A stretch of DNA of 64,000 bases from Candidatus Poribacteria bacterium (GTDB lineage: Bacteria; Poribacteria; WGA-4E; WGA-3G): positions 44,619 to 108,618 of the forward strand of contig JAGFCB010000038.1 of the NCBI GenBank assembly GCA_022394775.1, given 5' to 3'. Positions 1-10,932 of the stretch are shown here, in pieces. The position numbers were made by a program, and so were the translations under genes. Numbering within the stretch: position 1 is the stretch's first letter; the number at the start of each line of letters is the position of its first letter. A model generated the notes under the pieces. It was given only the letters and a program-made list of their open reading frames with translations, had not been told where the DNA came from and made no database searches.

Positions 1-2
1 GC

Positions 3-1787
3 GACAAACGTTCCACACTCCTCTCAACGAGGAATCAAGATGTACCGATAAGGCATCAAACTCTTAACGCTGTGATCGTCTGGTCTTATGAACTTCTGGA
101 ACCACATGAACAGTGGTTCCTCTGCCAGCTTGCCTTGTTTTCAGGCGGATTTTTCTTGGAAGCCGTCGAAATGATTTGGGGTTCAGTATGCCCCCTTACA
201 ACAGATAAGACACCGACTGCAGAAATAGAGACGATAGATATCATTTTTAGTTTACATGATAAATCTCTACTTACTACGGAAACACATCTGACACGAACCC
301 GCTACCATCTCTCGGTACCATTGCAATTGTATCTGCGGAAAAAGCATCCTCTTGTCGAATTCCGAGAGGCACATGCTCGCTATTATCTCAGGTTAGCACA
401 ACAACAAAATGAAAAACTACAGGGCCCCGAACAGGTCTATGTGCTTTCAGAAATGGCGCTTGAACTCGACAATTTCCGCGCCGCTTTCGGATTTACACGA
501 GAGAATACCGAATGGCTCTTGTTCGGGCAGCTTGCCGTTGCACTTTCCCAGTTTTTCTACATCCGAGGATTATGGAACGAAGGATTGACTTGGTTGAAAC
601 AGGCGAAGATCGAATTACAATACCTTCTGCAGAACCAGAAATCGGGAACTGCTTTAGAAACAGACGAAAAATTGCTACGACTTACAATAGCCAATATTCA
701 GGTAGCCCTCGCTAGATTCTATAATACACGACAGGAGTGTCAAACCGCTCGGCACTTGTGCAAAGATGCCCTACAAACTTTCAGAACTGTGGGGCATCAA
801 CCCGGCGTAGTCGAAGCATTAAACAGGCTCGGTATTATCGCGAGGTATCAAGAAAAACCTGATGAAGCGGACACACATTTCGCGGAAGCCTTAGAGATTG
901 CGAAGATATTAGGCGATAAGTGGCAGATCGCTTTCGCCTTGAATAATTTAGGACTCACTGCCTACCACCGGGGCCGTTTTGAAGAAGCAAAAATCCAGTA
1001 TATAGAAGGTTTACGTCTCGCACGCGAACTCGACGACAAACGCGGTATCGCCTATGCTCTCAATAACCTTGGGAAAACAGCAAGTCGTCAAAGGTTACGT
1101 GAGGAAGCAAAACATTATCATACCGAAAGCTTAGAAATCCGACGAGAGCTTGCTGATAAACGCGGCATCGCTACCTCACTCAATCACCTTGGGCTGATCG
1201 CCTATCACCAAATCGCGTATGATGAAGCACATCGTTACCACACCGAAAGCCTCCAGATTCAACAAGAATTAGGCGATAAACAGGGATGTTCCTATTCGCT
1301 GAGCCATTTAGGGTTAATTGCGTTTCAGCAAAATAGCGATGAAGATGCAAAACGCTACTATACAGAGAGCCTGCATCTCGCCCGTGAACTCTCTGCCTCT
1401 GGCGCAAACCTCCCCTATCTCCTTGATAGTCTTGGGAAAATAGCACTTCGTCAGGGCAGGTATAACGAAGCGAAGCAATATTACATAGAAAGCCTCCAGC
1501 ATCGCAACAAAAGCGGAAAACTCAGCGAAATTGCAGATTCGCTCCACCAATTCGGAAGATTGGCTTGCGCCGAAGGCAAATTAGAACAGAGTTTGCACCT
1601 TTTCCTTCAAGTCGAGCGTATCTACACCGAAACCGGGGCAACAAAGCCGCTCTATGCAAATGCTGTAAAAGATGCTATCACCGCAGTCGAGGTAAAACTT
1701 GGAAATCCTGAAAAAGTTGAAAAACTTAAATCAGAACTCGAAACCCAAACGCTACAGGAGCTAGTTAGTACTTGTCTATCTGGATGA
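3..1787 (+). CDS. C-terminal part of a TPR-containing NB-ARC/AfsR-like ATPase regulator (5' truncated by window edge)
   Basis: The frame is open from base 3 through the called GTG at 72. It reads ...QDVPIRHQTLNAVIVWSYELLEPHEQWFLCQLALFSGGFFLEAVE, typical of the ATPase/TPR junction of such regulators. Multiple TPR units follow (ALNNLGLTAYHRGRFEEAKIQYIEGLRLARELDDKRG...). Confidence 0.75.
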   Translation, partial: DKRSTLLSTRNQDVPIRHQTLNAVIVWSYELLEPHEQWFLCQLALFSGGFFLEAVEMIWGSVCPLTTDKTPTAEIETIDIIFSLHDKSLLTTETHLTRTRYHLSVPLQLYLRKKHPLVEFREAHARYYLRLAQQQNEKLQGPEQVYVLSEMALELDNFRAAFGFTRENTEWLLFGQLAVALSQFFYIRGLWNEGLTWLKQAKIELQYLLQNQKSGTALETDEKLLRLTIANIQVALARFYNTRQECQTARHLCKDALQTFRTVGHQPGVVEALNRLGIIARYQEKPDEADTHFAEALEIAKILGDKWQIAFALNNLGLTAYHRGRFEEAKIQYIEGLRLARELDDKRGIAYALNNLGKTASRQRLREEAKHYHTESLEIRRELADKRGIATSLNHLGLIAYHQIAYDEAHRYHTESLQIQQELGDKQGCSYSLSHLGLIAFQQNSDEDAKRYYTESLHLARELSASGANLPYLLDSLGKIALRQGRYNEAKQYYIESLQHRNKSGKLSEIADSLHQFGRLACAEGKLEQSLHLFLQVERIYTETGATKPLYANAVKDAITAVEVKLGNPEKVEKLKSELETQTLQELVSTCLSG

Positions 1788-1841
1788 ACCGGTTCAAAAC
1801 ACAGAGGCAGGGCTGTACTATAGATACTTCACCTGATAGAA

Positions 1842-4169
1842 ATGGAGACCGTGATGCACCGACACGCCATTTTTCTTACCGTTCTAATACCACTGCTTTT
1901 TATCACAATAACAATCGCAGATAATTCACACACTTTCGCACAAGTTCAACGCGCCCCTACTGTCCAAGAAGTTCATCCCTCGTTAGACTCAGTTGAAGCG
2001 GCACATGATCATTACCATGAGCGTCGGTACACGGAGGCGATTAAGGCGTATGAAGCGTTGCTTGAAAAAGGTATTGCCAATCCTGATGGTTCCTACACAC
2101 CGCTCCATCAGAATTCAAAAGACTCGATTCGTCTGATGTTAGGGCAGAGTTACGCTAAAATAGGTGAGGATGCCGCGGCACAGCGTATTTTCAGAGAGGT
2201 TATTGATGAAAACCCGAACAGTTCTTACGCCACGCAGGCGGTCCATCGTTTGGCAAATCTTCACTGGAATCGCTATCAATTTCGGGAGGCGATATTGCAG
2301 TGTAAACAAATTCTCAATCAACATCCTGGCACCTCTGCTGCTGCGACAGCTGCCTATCTCGTTGGTCAATACCAACAAGCGGAGGGAAGATCTGAGGAAG
2401 CGGTGAAAAGTTACAAGTATTTCCTTGACAACTTCCAGACTTCACCCTACCGCACGACTGCAACCAACAGACTCATTCAGCTTTACATCACAAATCAACG
2501 CTATGTAGAAGCTGAGAAACTGATTCAAGAACGGATGCAACAGTATCCTGACGACATCAACTTACTGGAACAATTAGCGGAACTTTACCAACAACAAGAT
2601 GATTATCCGAAGGCATTTGAACTCTATCAAGAAGCGATTAGACGGCATCCAGAGAATACCAATCTTCGTAAGAAGTTAGGTGCGCTTTATGCCGAGACCG
2701 GTAAAACTGAACAAGCAGTAGCAGAGTGGGAAAAGCTTGTAGCGGGGAACTTAAAGCGATCTGATCGACATCAACAACTCGGCTCAATCTATCTCTCTCA
2801 TAAAATGTATCCAGAAGCGATCGCTGCGTATCAACAAGCCATTCAGTTGAGCCCACAGGATAGTTATCTTTATACACAGTTGGCATCGGCATATAAAATT
2901 CAGGGTAAAATTCAAGAAGCCGCCGACGTTTATATTGACGCTCTACAACGTATTGGTCTTGGATGGAATCAACGAGAATTCATCTGGCGCGAGATGCTTG
3001 AGATTTATGAGGGCGCAGCACACCGACCCCTTCGGGAGAAACTCATCACTTTGCTTCAGCAGCAGCAAGCCCAATCTGGGTATAATCCGAATATCGTTAT
3101 GACGTTGGGTGAACTCCTTTTCTATGCGGGGAAGGCAACGCAAGCACTGGAAACGTTCACATATCTCCATCGGTCTTATCCAGCACACACCGACACAACA
3201 CTTGAAAAATACGCGCGGATATTAGAACGTAACGAAAACCTTCAGGCTGCTACTGATTTCTATAAGGCGTTGATAGCAGGTTCTACCGATAGGAGTCGCG
3301 TTAGAAACACCAGATCCAAGCTTGCGGCACTCTACGAAAAGATGGAGCAGTGGGATGCAGCGGTAACACTCTTGAAAGAACAGCTTAGCACAGGAAATGC
3401 TGTGGTGAAAGACAAATTATTGTTGGGACGGTTGCAATTGCGGGGACTTCGGGCACCGAAGTCTGCCCAGATGACCTTAGAACCATTGCTCACCCAACGC
3501 TTAACTGTCACCCAATTAACGGAAGCCCAATTGGGTTTAGGCGAATGCCATGTTTTGTTGAAACGTTATACACTCGCGCGGGAGGTACTTGAACCGATCG
3601 CCAGCCGTACCAACCGTTTCCGCGCGCCTGCCCGAAAACTGATAGGTGACTCCTATTTCTTTGCGGGTGACTTTGAACAGGCTATCGAGGCATACAATCT
3701 TGTCATCAAGATCTCAAAATCTGACAAACTGACAAATGATGCCCTTGAACGCATTGTCCTCATCCAGAATCATCCAGATTACTTTAAAGTGCCGCTTACG
3801 GACTATGCCACCGCTGTACAACTCCTATTGAGCGGGCAGACAGATGCGGCACTACAACAGTGTCAGGGGACACTTGATGTCTATCCGGAAGCCACTATTG
3901 TCGATGATGTGTGGATGCTTATCGGCAATATCTACAGTGGGATGGATAAAGATAACGACGCAATCAATGCCTACGAAGAAGTTATCGCCCAAGAAAGCCC
4001 TATGGCAGCGAAAGCGTTGATGAACATCGCCGAGGTTTATCGAGAAAACGCCGATTTTGCGAATGCCACTTCCACTTATACCACGCTTATCGCTGATTAC
4101 CCGCAAAACGTTATCGTTGCGCATGCACGCCAGCAACTTGACGCGCTCATGAAAGGGCAGGAGAAGTAA
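1842..4169 (+). CDS. Secreted TPR-repeat protein (alternative ATG at 1854)
   Basis: N-terminal signal peptide (MHRHAIFLTVLIPLLFITITIA) followed by many TPR motifs. Confidence 0.8.
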   Translation: METVMHRHAIFLTVLIPLLFITITIADNSHTFAQVQRAPTVQEVHPSLDSVEAAHDHYHERRYTEAIKAYEALLEKGIANPDGSYTPLHQNSKDSIRLMLGQSYAKIGEDAAAQRIFREVIDENPNSSYATQAVHRLANLHWNRYQFREAILQCKQILNQHPGTSAAATAAYLVGQYQQAEGRSEEAVKSYKYFLDNFQTSPYRTTATNRLIQLYITNQRYVEAEKLIQERMQQYPDDINLLEQLAELYQQQDDYPKAFELYQEAIRRHPENTNLRKKLGALYAETGKTEQAVAEWEKLVAGNLKRSDRHQQLGSIYLSHKMYPEAIAAYQQAIQLSPQDSYLYTQLASAYKIQGKIQEAADVYIDALQRIGLGWNQREFIWREMLEIYEGAAHRPLREKLITLLQQQQAQSGYNPNIVMTLGELLFYAGKATQALETFTYLHRSYPAHTDTTLEKYARILERNENLQAATDFYKALIAGSTDRSRVRNTRSKLAALYEKMEQWDAAVTLLKEQLSTGNAVVKDKLLLGRLQLRGLRAPKSAQMTLEPLLTQRLTVTQLTEAQLGLGECHVLLKRYTLAREVLEPIASRTNRFRAPARKLIGDSYFFAGDFEQAIEAYNLVIKISKSDKLTNDALERIVLIQNHPDYFKVPLTDYATAVQLLLSGQTDAALQQCQGTLDVYPEATIVDDVWMLIGNIYSGMDKDNDAINAYEEVIAQESPMAAKALMNIAEVYRENADFANATSTYTTLIADYPQNVIVAHARQQLDALMKGQEK

Positions 4170-4262
4170 TAGTCGTCAGAGGAGTGGTTATCAGTTTGAA
4201 ATACAGGTTCAACCTGTGGTAAAATAATAAGAAAATATTTATGAAACTAAAGGAGTTAGCAG

Positions 4263-6935
4263 ATGTCTGACCCTGCTCACAATCTGTTCAATACACACCG
4301 ATCCCTTGAAAGCGAGGGCGTTGAGTGTACCTATTATTCATTGCCTGCCTTAGCGGAAGCGGGTATCGGTTCAATATCCACCTTACCCGTCAGCCTCCGC
4401 ATTCTACTTGAATCGTTACTACGAAATTATGATGGACACCAGATCAGAGAAGACGATATCGTGAATCTGGCAAACTGGAATGCCCGTTCTCCAGAAGCGG
4501 CAGAGATTCCATTCAAACCCGCGCGCGTTGTGGCACAGGATTTCACAGGTGTCCCGCTTGTCGTCGATATTGCGGCGATGCGTTCGGCTGTTGCTGAACT
4601 CGGTGGCGACGCGAGCATGATAGAACCGCTCGTCCCTGTTGATTTAGTCATTGATCATTCCATTCAAGTTGATGCGTATGGTTCAGAAAACGCGTTCCTG
4701 TTCAATACCCAGCGCGAGTTTGAGCGCAATAAGGAACGTTATGAATTCCTGAAATGGGGACAGCAGGCATTTGAAAAATTCAATATTATCCCACCCTCTA
4801 TCGGTATTGTGCATCAGGTGAATCTGGAATACCTCGCGAAAGTCGTCATGACAGAGGATTCACTCGCCTATCCGGATACCGTCGTCGGTACAGATTCACA
4901 TACAACGATGATTAACGGTTTAGGTATCGTCGGATGGGGTGTTGGCGGTATTGAAGCGGAAGCAGCGATGTTAGGGCAGCCTGTCTATATCTTAACGCCA
5001 GAGGTGCTCGGTGTTCACCTTAAAGGCGAACTGCAAGACGGTGTTACCGCGACAGATCTGGTCTTGACTGTGACGCAACGTCTCAGAGCGGCTGCAGTTG
5101 TCGGTAAATTCGTTGAATTCTTTGGTGGCGGCGTAGAGGCACTCTCTCTCCCTGATCGTGCGACAATCTCTAACATGTGCCCTGAATACGGGGCGACGAT
5201 CGGATTTTTCCCACCCGATGCGGAAACGATGCAATACCTCCGTCTTACCGGGCGCGACGAAGCACACGTTGACACAGTAGAGGCTTATCTGAAAGCGCAG
5301 GATCTGTTCGGTATCCCGCGACTCGGAGAAGTGGAATACTCTGATGTGCTTGAAATAGATCTCGGCGATATTGAGCCGAGTGTCGCAGGCCCGAAACGAC
5401 CGCAAGACCGAATCGCTTTGTCGGATGTCAAACAGACTTTTAATGAACTCCTGACACGTCCTGTCGCGGAAGATGGGTTCGGCGTGTCTGAAGATACAAG
5501 CGAGAGCGATGGTATAACCCACGGTTCCGTTGTTATCTCCGCGATTACAAGCTGCACAAACACGAGTAACCCTTCCGTCATGATTGGTGCTGGATTGCTT
5601 GCCAAGAAAGCCGTTGAAAAAGGGCTGCGGGTCCCGGATCACGTCAAGACGAGTTTGGCACCCGGTTCCCGTGTCGTAACGGAGTATCTACAGAATACGG
5701 GTTTATTACCGTATCTTGAGGAGCTCGGCTATAACGTTGTAGGCTACGGTTGCACAACTTGTATCGGTAATAGCGGACCGTTGAATGACGTGATTCAATC
5801 AGCGATAGAAGAGCGGAACCTCGTCACTGCCAGCGTTTTGAGTGGTAACCGAAATTTTGAAGCGCGTGTGCATCCAGAGATAAAATCCAACTTCCTGATG
5901 TCGCCGCCACTTGTCGTCGCTTTCGGTATCGCAGGCCGGATTGACATTGACCTCGCTACGGAACCGGTTGGACATAACGATGCGGGCGAAGCGGTTTACC
6001 TGAAGGACATCTGGCCCACGCGTCAAGAGATTGCGGAGATGATTGGCGCGGCGGTTGATCGGCGGACGTTTAAAGAGATGTATGAATCGATCGGTAACCA
6101 AGCACCCGAATGGGAAGATCTCGCAGGCGCGACGGGTGTGCTCTATCCGTGGAATGAGCGAAGCACTTATGTCCAGCATCCACCGTTCTTTGAAGGTTTT
6201 TCACGTGAACCCGCTCCGATCTCAGATATTGTGGATGCCCGAATTCTGGGTATCTTCGGGGATTCAGTCACGACTGACCATATCTCGCCAGCAGGGGCGA
6301 TTGCAGCAGAAGGTCCGGCTGGTCACTATCTTCAGGAACGGGGTGTTGACACGCGGGATTTCAATACTTACGGCTCCAGACGCGGCAATGACCGTGTGAT
6401 GAGTCGTGGTACATTTGCCAATCGTCGGGTTCGCAACCTCATGACCCCAGACGTGGAAGGTGGATTCACTGTTCAGTATCCAGAGGAGACGCAGACGACG
6501 ATCTATGAAGCATCACTCCACTACCAAGAAAACAGTGTCCCTACTGTCCTTTTCGCTGGACAGGACTACGGTATGGGAAGTTCCCGTGACTGGGCAGCGA
6601 AGGGTCCGAAACTCTTGGGTGTCAAAGCGGTTGTCGTGGAGAGTTATGAACGTATCCACCGCAGTAATCTGATCGGTATGGGGGTCTTACCGTTGCAGTT
6701 CAAGGCGGGTGAGAATGTGCAAACGCTCAACCTTGACGGCAGTGAGATTATCAGTATCACAGGGTTTGCCAACGATCTCCAACCCGGACAGATGGCGACA
6801 ATGCAGATCGTTCGCGCGAACGGTGAGGCACAGACGACGGAGTTGTTAATCAGAATTGATTCGCCGGTGGAAGTAGAATACTACAAACACGGCGGGATTC
6901 TGGATTATGTGATTCGGAATTTCTTGTCTGCGTAG
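4263..6935 (+). CDS. acnA: Aconitate hydratase A
   Basis: 890 aa with [66 protein letters not shown] and [21 protein letters not shown] motifs. Confidence 0.96.
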   Translation: MSDPAHNLFNTHRSLESEGVECTYYSLPALAEAGIGSISTLPVSLRILLESLLRNYDGHQIREDDIVNLANWNARSPEAAEIPFKPARVVAQDFTGVPLVVDIAAMRSAVAELGGDASMIEPLVPVDLVIDHSIQVDAYGSENAFLFNTQREFERNKERYEFLKWGQQAFEKFNIIPPSIGIVHQVNLEYLAKVVMTEDSLAYPDTVVGTDSHTTMINGLGIVGWGVGGIEAEAAMLGQPVYILTPEVLGVHLKGELQDGVTATDLVLTVTQRLRAAAVVGKFVEFFGGGVEALSLPDRATISNMCPEYGATIGFFPPDAETMQYLRLTGRDEAHVDTVEAYLKAQDLFGIPRLGEVEYSDVLEIDLGDIEPSVAGPKRPQDRIALSDVKQTFNELLTRPVAEDGFGVSEDTSESDGITHGSVVISAITSCTNTSNPSVMIGAGLLAKKAVEKGLRVPDHVKTSLAPGSRVVTEYLQNTGLLPYLEELGYNVVGYGCTTCIGNSGPLNDVIQSAIEERNLVTASVLSGNRNFEARVHPEIKSNFLMSPPLVVAFGIAGRIDIDLATEPVGHNDAGEAVYLKDIWPTRQEIAEMIGAAVDRRTFKEMYESIGNQAPEWEDLAGATGVLYPWNERSTYVQHPPFFEGFSREPAPISDIVDARILGIFGDSVTTDHISPAGAIAAEGPAGHYLQERGVDTRDFNTYGSRRGNDRVMSRGTFANRRVRNLMTPDVEGGFTVQYPEETQTTIYEASLHYQENSVPTVLFAGQDYGMGSSRDWAAKGPKLLGVKAVVVESYERIHRSNLIGMGVLPLQFKAGENVQTLNLDGSEIISITGFANDLQPGQMATMQIVRANGEAQTTELLIRIDSPVEVEYYKHGGILDYVIRNFLSA

Positions 6936-6964
6936 TTCTGAATGGTTCTAAACATTTATTAAAT

Positions 6965-7075
6965 AGGACTTACGCAGCACCCTCGTTGGCGGGGTTTCAA
7001 ACCCTGAAGAAATACCCCAGTAAAAACCCTGCAGTGCGTAGGATGTCCGTTATCACGGAAAAATGCGTAAGTCCT
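6965..7075. repeat. MITE-like dispersed element, copy 1 (111 bp, terminal inverted repeats AGGACTTACGCA / TGCGTAAGTCCT)
   Basis: Perfect 12-bp inverted termini; internal TTGGCGGGGTTTCAAACCC...AAATACCCC...AAAAACCC shared with copies at about 15.6, 18.8 and 61.3 kb. Confidence 0.75.
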
Positions 7076-7087
7076 GTTAAAAAAGGA

Positions 7088-7462
7088 ATGCTATATCCAA
7101 CAAAACCCATACTCCCAATCACATTAATCTTTTTATTCGTCATCATTGGATGTGGGCGCGGCGAACATATAGAGACGCTCATCATCGGACCCTATAAGAC
7201 GACCTGTGTAGGTGCTTTTGAGCAGGAATGTTATCTGGAATTCAATGAGGAAAACCAACGGTGGGAATTTTTCTATGAGGGGATAGAAGGTTTTGAGTTT
7301 GAACCGGGTTTTATCTGGACGTTGAAGGTTAGCCTGCATGAACGTGAAGAAGGGATTCAGGATGTAGGACGGTACGCATATCGTCTCGTAGCGGTTATAG
7401 ACAAGGAGGAGGCATCTGTTGATGAGATGCCTCCTCGTAAACCCAGCGTTAAAAAATCATAA
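7088..7462 (+). CDS. DUF4377-like lipoprotein
   Basis: Start re-set from 6986 to the ATG at 7088: MLYPTKPILPITLIFLFVIIGCGRGE lipobox, then IIGPYKTTCVGAFEQECYLEF...WEFFYEGIEGFEFEPGFIWTLKV, which matches the DUF4377 pattern. Confidence 0.65.
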   Translation: MLYPTKPILPITLIFLFVIIGCGRGEHIETLIIGPYKTTCVGAFEQECYLEFNEENQRWEFFYEGIEGFEFEPGFIWTLKVSLHEREEGIQDVGRYAYRLVAVIDKEEASVDEMPPRKPSVKKS

Positions 7463-7470
7463 ATCCACCC

Positions 7471-8556
7471 TTAAATCTTCGGCACTCTCACTGCTACCTC
7501 TTTTCCGGCTGCATGTGATCGGAAGATACCGTCCATAATTACATTCGTGAGCAGAACACCCTCCGGTGGTATCGGCGATGGTGCGTCCGCCTTGACGGCT
7601 TCACGGAATGCGATCATCTGTGATGCCCAGTTATCAGATTGCGGAAATCCAGAGAACTGGATCGTCGTCATGCCTTCCGGCGGGTTCGGTTCGGCTGTTA
7701 ATCCTTCCGATTCGACAAATTTCTTGAGCTCACCCTCATACGCGTCGGCATAAATAACCGGTCCACCCAACGAGAAGCCGGCTTTCGTTCCAAGATGGAA
7801 GTTTCCACCGAGCGAGTCCTGATGCACTGCCCAAGAGATTTTGAATACCATTACACCACCATTCTCAAACCGCACCCACGCCGCACCGAACTCTTCAACA
7901 TCCATGATCCCCTTAAATCTTGGATCTTGCTGAGAGATGTAATCCTCAGTAATTGCGGAGACCCGCACGGGTTTCGGGTAGCCCATCGCAAATAGCGAAG
8001 CGTGCATGTTGTAGACACCGATATCGACGGTAGCCCCGGCACCTGCGGTCTTTTTGTAGATGAATGTATGTCCAGGGTTCCCGCGGCGTCGGCATCCTGC
8101 AGATTCAGAGTAGTAGATGTCGCCGAACAATCCCGCGTCAAACGCCTTTCTTATGAATTGAATTTTCGGATCAAATGTCGGATTGAGGCCGATTTGTAAG
8201 ATTTTGCCGGATGCCTTTGCGGCTCGCGTCATTGCTGTTGCGTCAGGGAGCGTCGCTGCCATCGGTTTCTCACAGAGGACGTGTTTCCCGGCGTTCAGTG
8301 CTGCGACGGTAGGTCGCCGATGCCCCTGATTGTAGGTGCAGACACTCACTGCATCGAGTCCGTCCATTTCGAGCATTTTGTTGTAACTTGAAAAGGCGTT
8401 CTTTCTGGGAACCCCCCACTCCTCAGCGGCTTGGTTCGCTTTGCTTTTGATGATGTCGCAGACCGCGACGATCTCGAAACCCCCGACTTTCTCATAAGTG
8501 CTCCGGTGTGCCCGTGAAATGCCACCTGTACCAATAATACCAACCCGGACAGTCAT
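7471..8556 (-). CDS. Gfo/Idh/MocA family oxidoreductase
   Basis: VGIIGTGGISRAH Rossmann motif and CEKPMA motif; close paralog of 59016-60101. Confidence 0.9.
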   Translation of the reverse strand: MTVRVGIIGTGGISRAHRSTYEKVGGFEIVAVCDIIKSKANQAAEEWGVPRKNAFSSYNKMLEMDGLDAVSVCTYNQGHRRPTVAALNAGKHVLCEKPMAATLPDATAMTRAAKASGKILQIGLNPTFDPKIQFIRKAFDAGLFGDIYYSESAGCRRRGNPGHTFIYKKTAGAGATVDIGVYNMHASLFAMGYPKPVRVSAITEDYISQQDPRFKGIMDVEEFGAAWVRFENGGVMVFKISWAVHQDSLGGNFHLGTKAGFSLGGPVIYADAYEGELKKFVESEGLTAEPNPPEGMTTIQFSGFPQSDNWASQMIAFREAVKADAPSPIPPEGVLLTNVIMDGIFRSHAAGKEVAVRVPKI

Positions 8557-8737
8557 GTTGTTGTCTCCTTATAGCAAAAATGGAATTGGTATATGAGTTT
8601 AGACGAAATCGGTTTGTAATGCAAGGGAAAATGTGTTTCTATCGGTGATGTTCAGTGTTCATTGTCTGAGCTATGATTTGTAGGATTCACGGATTTACAG
8701 GATTAGAATGCCTTCTGATTAAAACTATCCTTTTAGC

Positions 8738-9694
8738 TTATCGTCTGAAAATTTCCGCACGATGCCATGCCAACGCTTCTTGAGCAGGATAAAGTGCATC
8801 ATGTTCAGGTAATAATATCGGCTTACCGCGCATGGTCGTTAGTAACCATTCTGTTGCTCCACGCTCCAACAGAAGATCTGAAACAATCACTTTATAATTT
8901 CTATCCACGGAAATTAAGCCTCTGTCAAAAGCCCAGTGATGTAATTGGCAAAGGGAAATCCCGTTCCGGACATCGTTATTTCCTGAAACTGTAAATGGGA
9001 TGATGTGGGCAGCTTCAGTCACACTTTCCCCATCCAGTGTTAGCACATACAATTGACAAACTGCACAGGTGTAATCGTAAATTCGCATGATCGCTTGACG
9101 AAAACCTGCAGTGCGAATTGGATCCTCTAATTCTGTTGGTACCAATGATTGTAGAGATGAAAATGTTTGTTCGACTTGCTGCAACAATGCTTGCCTGTAC
9201 ACACCAATTTGTTGTTCTTCAGTTATAAGACTTTCGACATCTGCTTTGAAATCTGTGAAATAGGTGTTTATAAGGGTTTGGCGGATTACTTCTCGATCAT
9301 GGGTATTGGTAAGTAAGGAGAAAAGTTCATCATCAAAACTTGCGTATGCAACAATTTCACGAAGACGGGAAACCGTTTTAATTTGGGTGGTAACCCTTAA
9401 TGCTATTTCATATCCCGCGTTTGCATGGAGATGCCAAAACCCGTCCCGCTTTAAGTGAAAAAATGGTAAGGCGAGATTAGGTCTGCGCCCAGTCACTATT
9501 GACCAATATTTTATGAAAATCTCAAACAAACCTGGAGATGGTGAGACTTTATTTTCCTGAACTTGCCCTTGCTCAATCAGTTCAACTATTGCCAATAAAA
9601 GCGTAGGTTTATTAGGTGCAGCTCCATGTGCTCGGTCTATTCGCAAACTTTTCATCTTTTCAACATATTTTTGTAGGGTACTGTTGGTAGACAT
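8738..9694 (-). CDS. HNH endonuclease, probable phosphorothioate-DNA-binding (SBD-HNH) type IV restriction enzyme
   Basis: N-terminal NKPTLLLAIVELIEQG...LPFFHLKRDGFWHL resembles the sulfur-binding domain pattern. C-terminal YTCAVCQL...TEAAHIIPF...NGISLCQLHHWAFDRG is an HNH motif. Confidence 0.65.
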   Translation of the reverse strand: MSTNSTLQKYVEKMKSLRIDRAHGAAPNKPTLLLAIVELIEQGQVQENKVSPSPGLFEIFIKYWSIVTGRRPNLALPFFHLKRDGFWHLHANAGYEIALRVTTQIKTVSRLREIVAYASFDDELFSLLTNTHDREVIRQTLINTYFTDFKADVESLITEEQQIGVYRQALLQQVEQTFSSLQSLVPTELEDPIRTAGFRQAIMRIYDYTCAVCQLYVLTLDGESVTEAAHIIPFTVSGNNDVRNGISLCQLHHWAFDRGLISVDRNYKVIVSDLLLERGATEWLLTTMRGKPILLPEHDALYPAQEALAWHRAEIFRR

Positions 9695-9855
9695 CTTTTT
9701 TATTCTCCTGATAGCGTTTTCGCAAAGATTAACTGCTTTCTAAGAGAGTATTTTACCATGTTTCTGAAAAGAAGAATGAATTTTTGCTTACCCTCGCTCT
9801 ATTAACAAATAGAGCGTTCTTGACAACAAAATCCCACAATCCAATCAAATTTTTC

Positions 9856-9884
9856 TTAACATTTCTATGCAAATGTGTTATGCT
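9856..9884 (+). promoter_or_regulatory. Putative sigma70-type promoter (TTAACA - 17 bp - TATGCT)
   Basis: Hexamers and spacing read directly; located 66 bp upstream of the 9950 start. Confidence 0.45.
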
Positions 9885-9949
9885 GTGTCAGACGATGCAG
9901 ATTGGGAACGTAAAATCAACTTAAAACTATTGACCAGGAGGCACGGAAA

Positions 9950-10741
9950 ATGAAAAGGTTATTTTGTTTTGCTTGTACTCTGGTGCTAACTTTCACGGGG
10001 TACACTTTTGGACAAGATGTCGCTGTTTTTTATGACGCGGCGGTTGAAAATGGTGGCGGTTTGGCGGTCCCGAACCCGAATCAGTTAGCAGAAATGATCG
10101 TGGAAGAACTTGAAGAGAGAAAGTTAACTGCTGAAATAGTGGATAGCGACGAATTAGCGGCGTATATGAAGGCGAACCCACAGGGTATCTATATCATCAC
10201 GCAAGGGAATACACCGGGCACGATTTTTAAGAAGGAAGGCAAGAAAGATCTTGTCTATACATGGTTGAGAGATGGTGGGATCGGTGGATTCATCGGGGAT
10301 TACGCGTTCTACTATTATTGGGATAAAGGCGCGCGTGTTACGGCTGCGGGTGCTGGACAGCAGAGCGTGTTTGGTGCTACCGTCACAAATGGCACGGTTT
10401 CGCAAGTCAGCCCGACGGATCTTGGGAAGGAGTATATCCCTTCTCTGAAAAAATGGAGTTCAAATCGCGCATCAGGTCTCGCTGTTTTAAAGGCGAACGA
10501 TTTTAAATATGAAAGTTACGCCGATGACGGTGTAAACGCGGATCCGATTGCTTATCAGACAAAGGACATGAAGGGATGGTTTATCAATTTCCATACTTCG
10601 TGTTGCGGTACAGCGATACCCCCAAATCCGCAGATCGCTAAGGAATACGCGGAACTTATTTCAAACCGTTTTGCAACGGCGAAAGCGGTAGATCCGACTG
10701 GTAAAATCAGCGTTGTTTGGGGACGACTCAAATCAGATTGA
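9950..10741 (+). CDS. Secreted protein of a local paralog family, ThuA/GATase1-like N-terminus (by inspection), C-terminal WGRLK motif
   Basis: Signal peptide MKRLFCFACTLVLTFTGYTFG; AVFYDAAVENGG...; ends GKISVVWGRLKSD, like the two downstream paralogs. Confidence 0.6.
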   Translation: MKRLFCFACTLVLTFTGYTFGQDVAVFYDAAVENGGGLAVPNPNQLAEMIVEELEERKLTAEIVDSDELAAYMKANPQGIYIITQGNTPGTIFKKEGKKDLVYTWLRDGGIGGFIGDYAFYYYWDKGARVTAAGAGQQSVFGATVTNGTVSQVSPTDLGKEYIPSLKKWSSNRASGLAVLKANDFKYESYADDGVNADPIAYQTKDMKGWFINFHTSCCGTAIPPNPQIAKEYAELISNRFATAKAVDPTGKISVVWGRLKSD

Positions 10742-10776
10742 TCGTAGAACTATCAATTTATCTTGTAGTAATATGT

Positions 10777-10807
10777 GGGCAGGCACAAGACCTGCCCCTA
10801 CTTTTTT
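10777..10807 (+). terminator. Rho-independent terminator
   Basis: GGGCAGG-CACAAGA-CCTGCCC followed by CTACTTTTTT. Confidence 0.65.
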
Positions 10808-10903
10808 CGATAGTGTTCCCAAGTGAACCCCGCTAGCGAGAAAATTATGTAAGTCAATTTACAGATAATTTTTCCACCTATTCGCGAGAAATTAAATTTT
10901 TGC

Positions 10904-10932
10904 TTGACAAATTTTTTAGGAAAAGGTAAGAT
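10904..10932 (+). promoter_or_regulatory. Strong sigma70-type promoter (TTGACA - 17 bp - TAAGAT)
   Basis: Consensus -35 and near-consensus -10 with 17-bp spacer, upstream of the 11110 gene. Confidence 0.6.

Noticed and set aside
4992-5642. 216-aa minus-strand ORF inside acnA
   Set aside because: Fully antisense to a well-supported aconitase; composition is that of a shadow ORF.
6986-7087. N-terminal extension of the DUF4377-like ORF
   Set aside because: Encoded by the MITE-like element; a lipoprotein signal starts at 7088.
10813-10857. Possible fifth, degenerate copy of the MITE-like element (CCCCGCTAGCGAG...TATGTAAGTCAAT)
   Set aside because: Only short, imperfect similarity to one terminus and the core; cannot be supported by eye.
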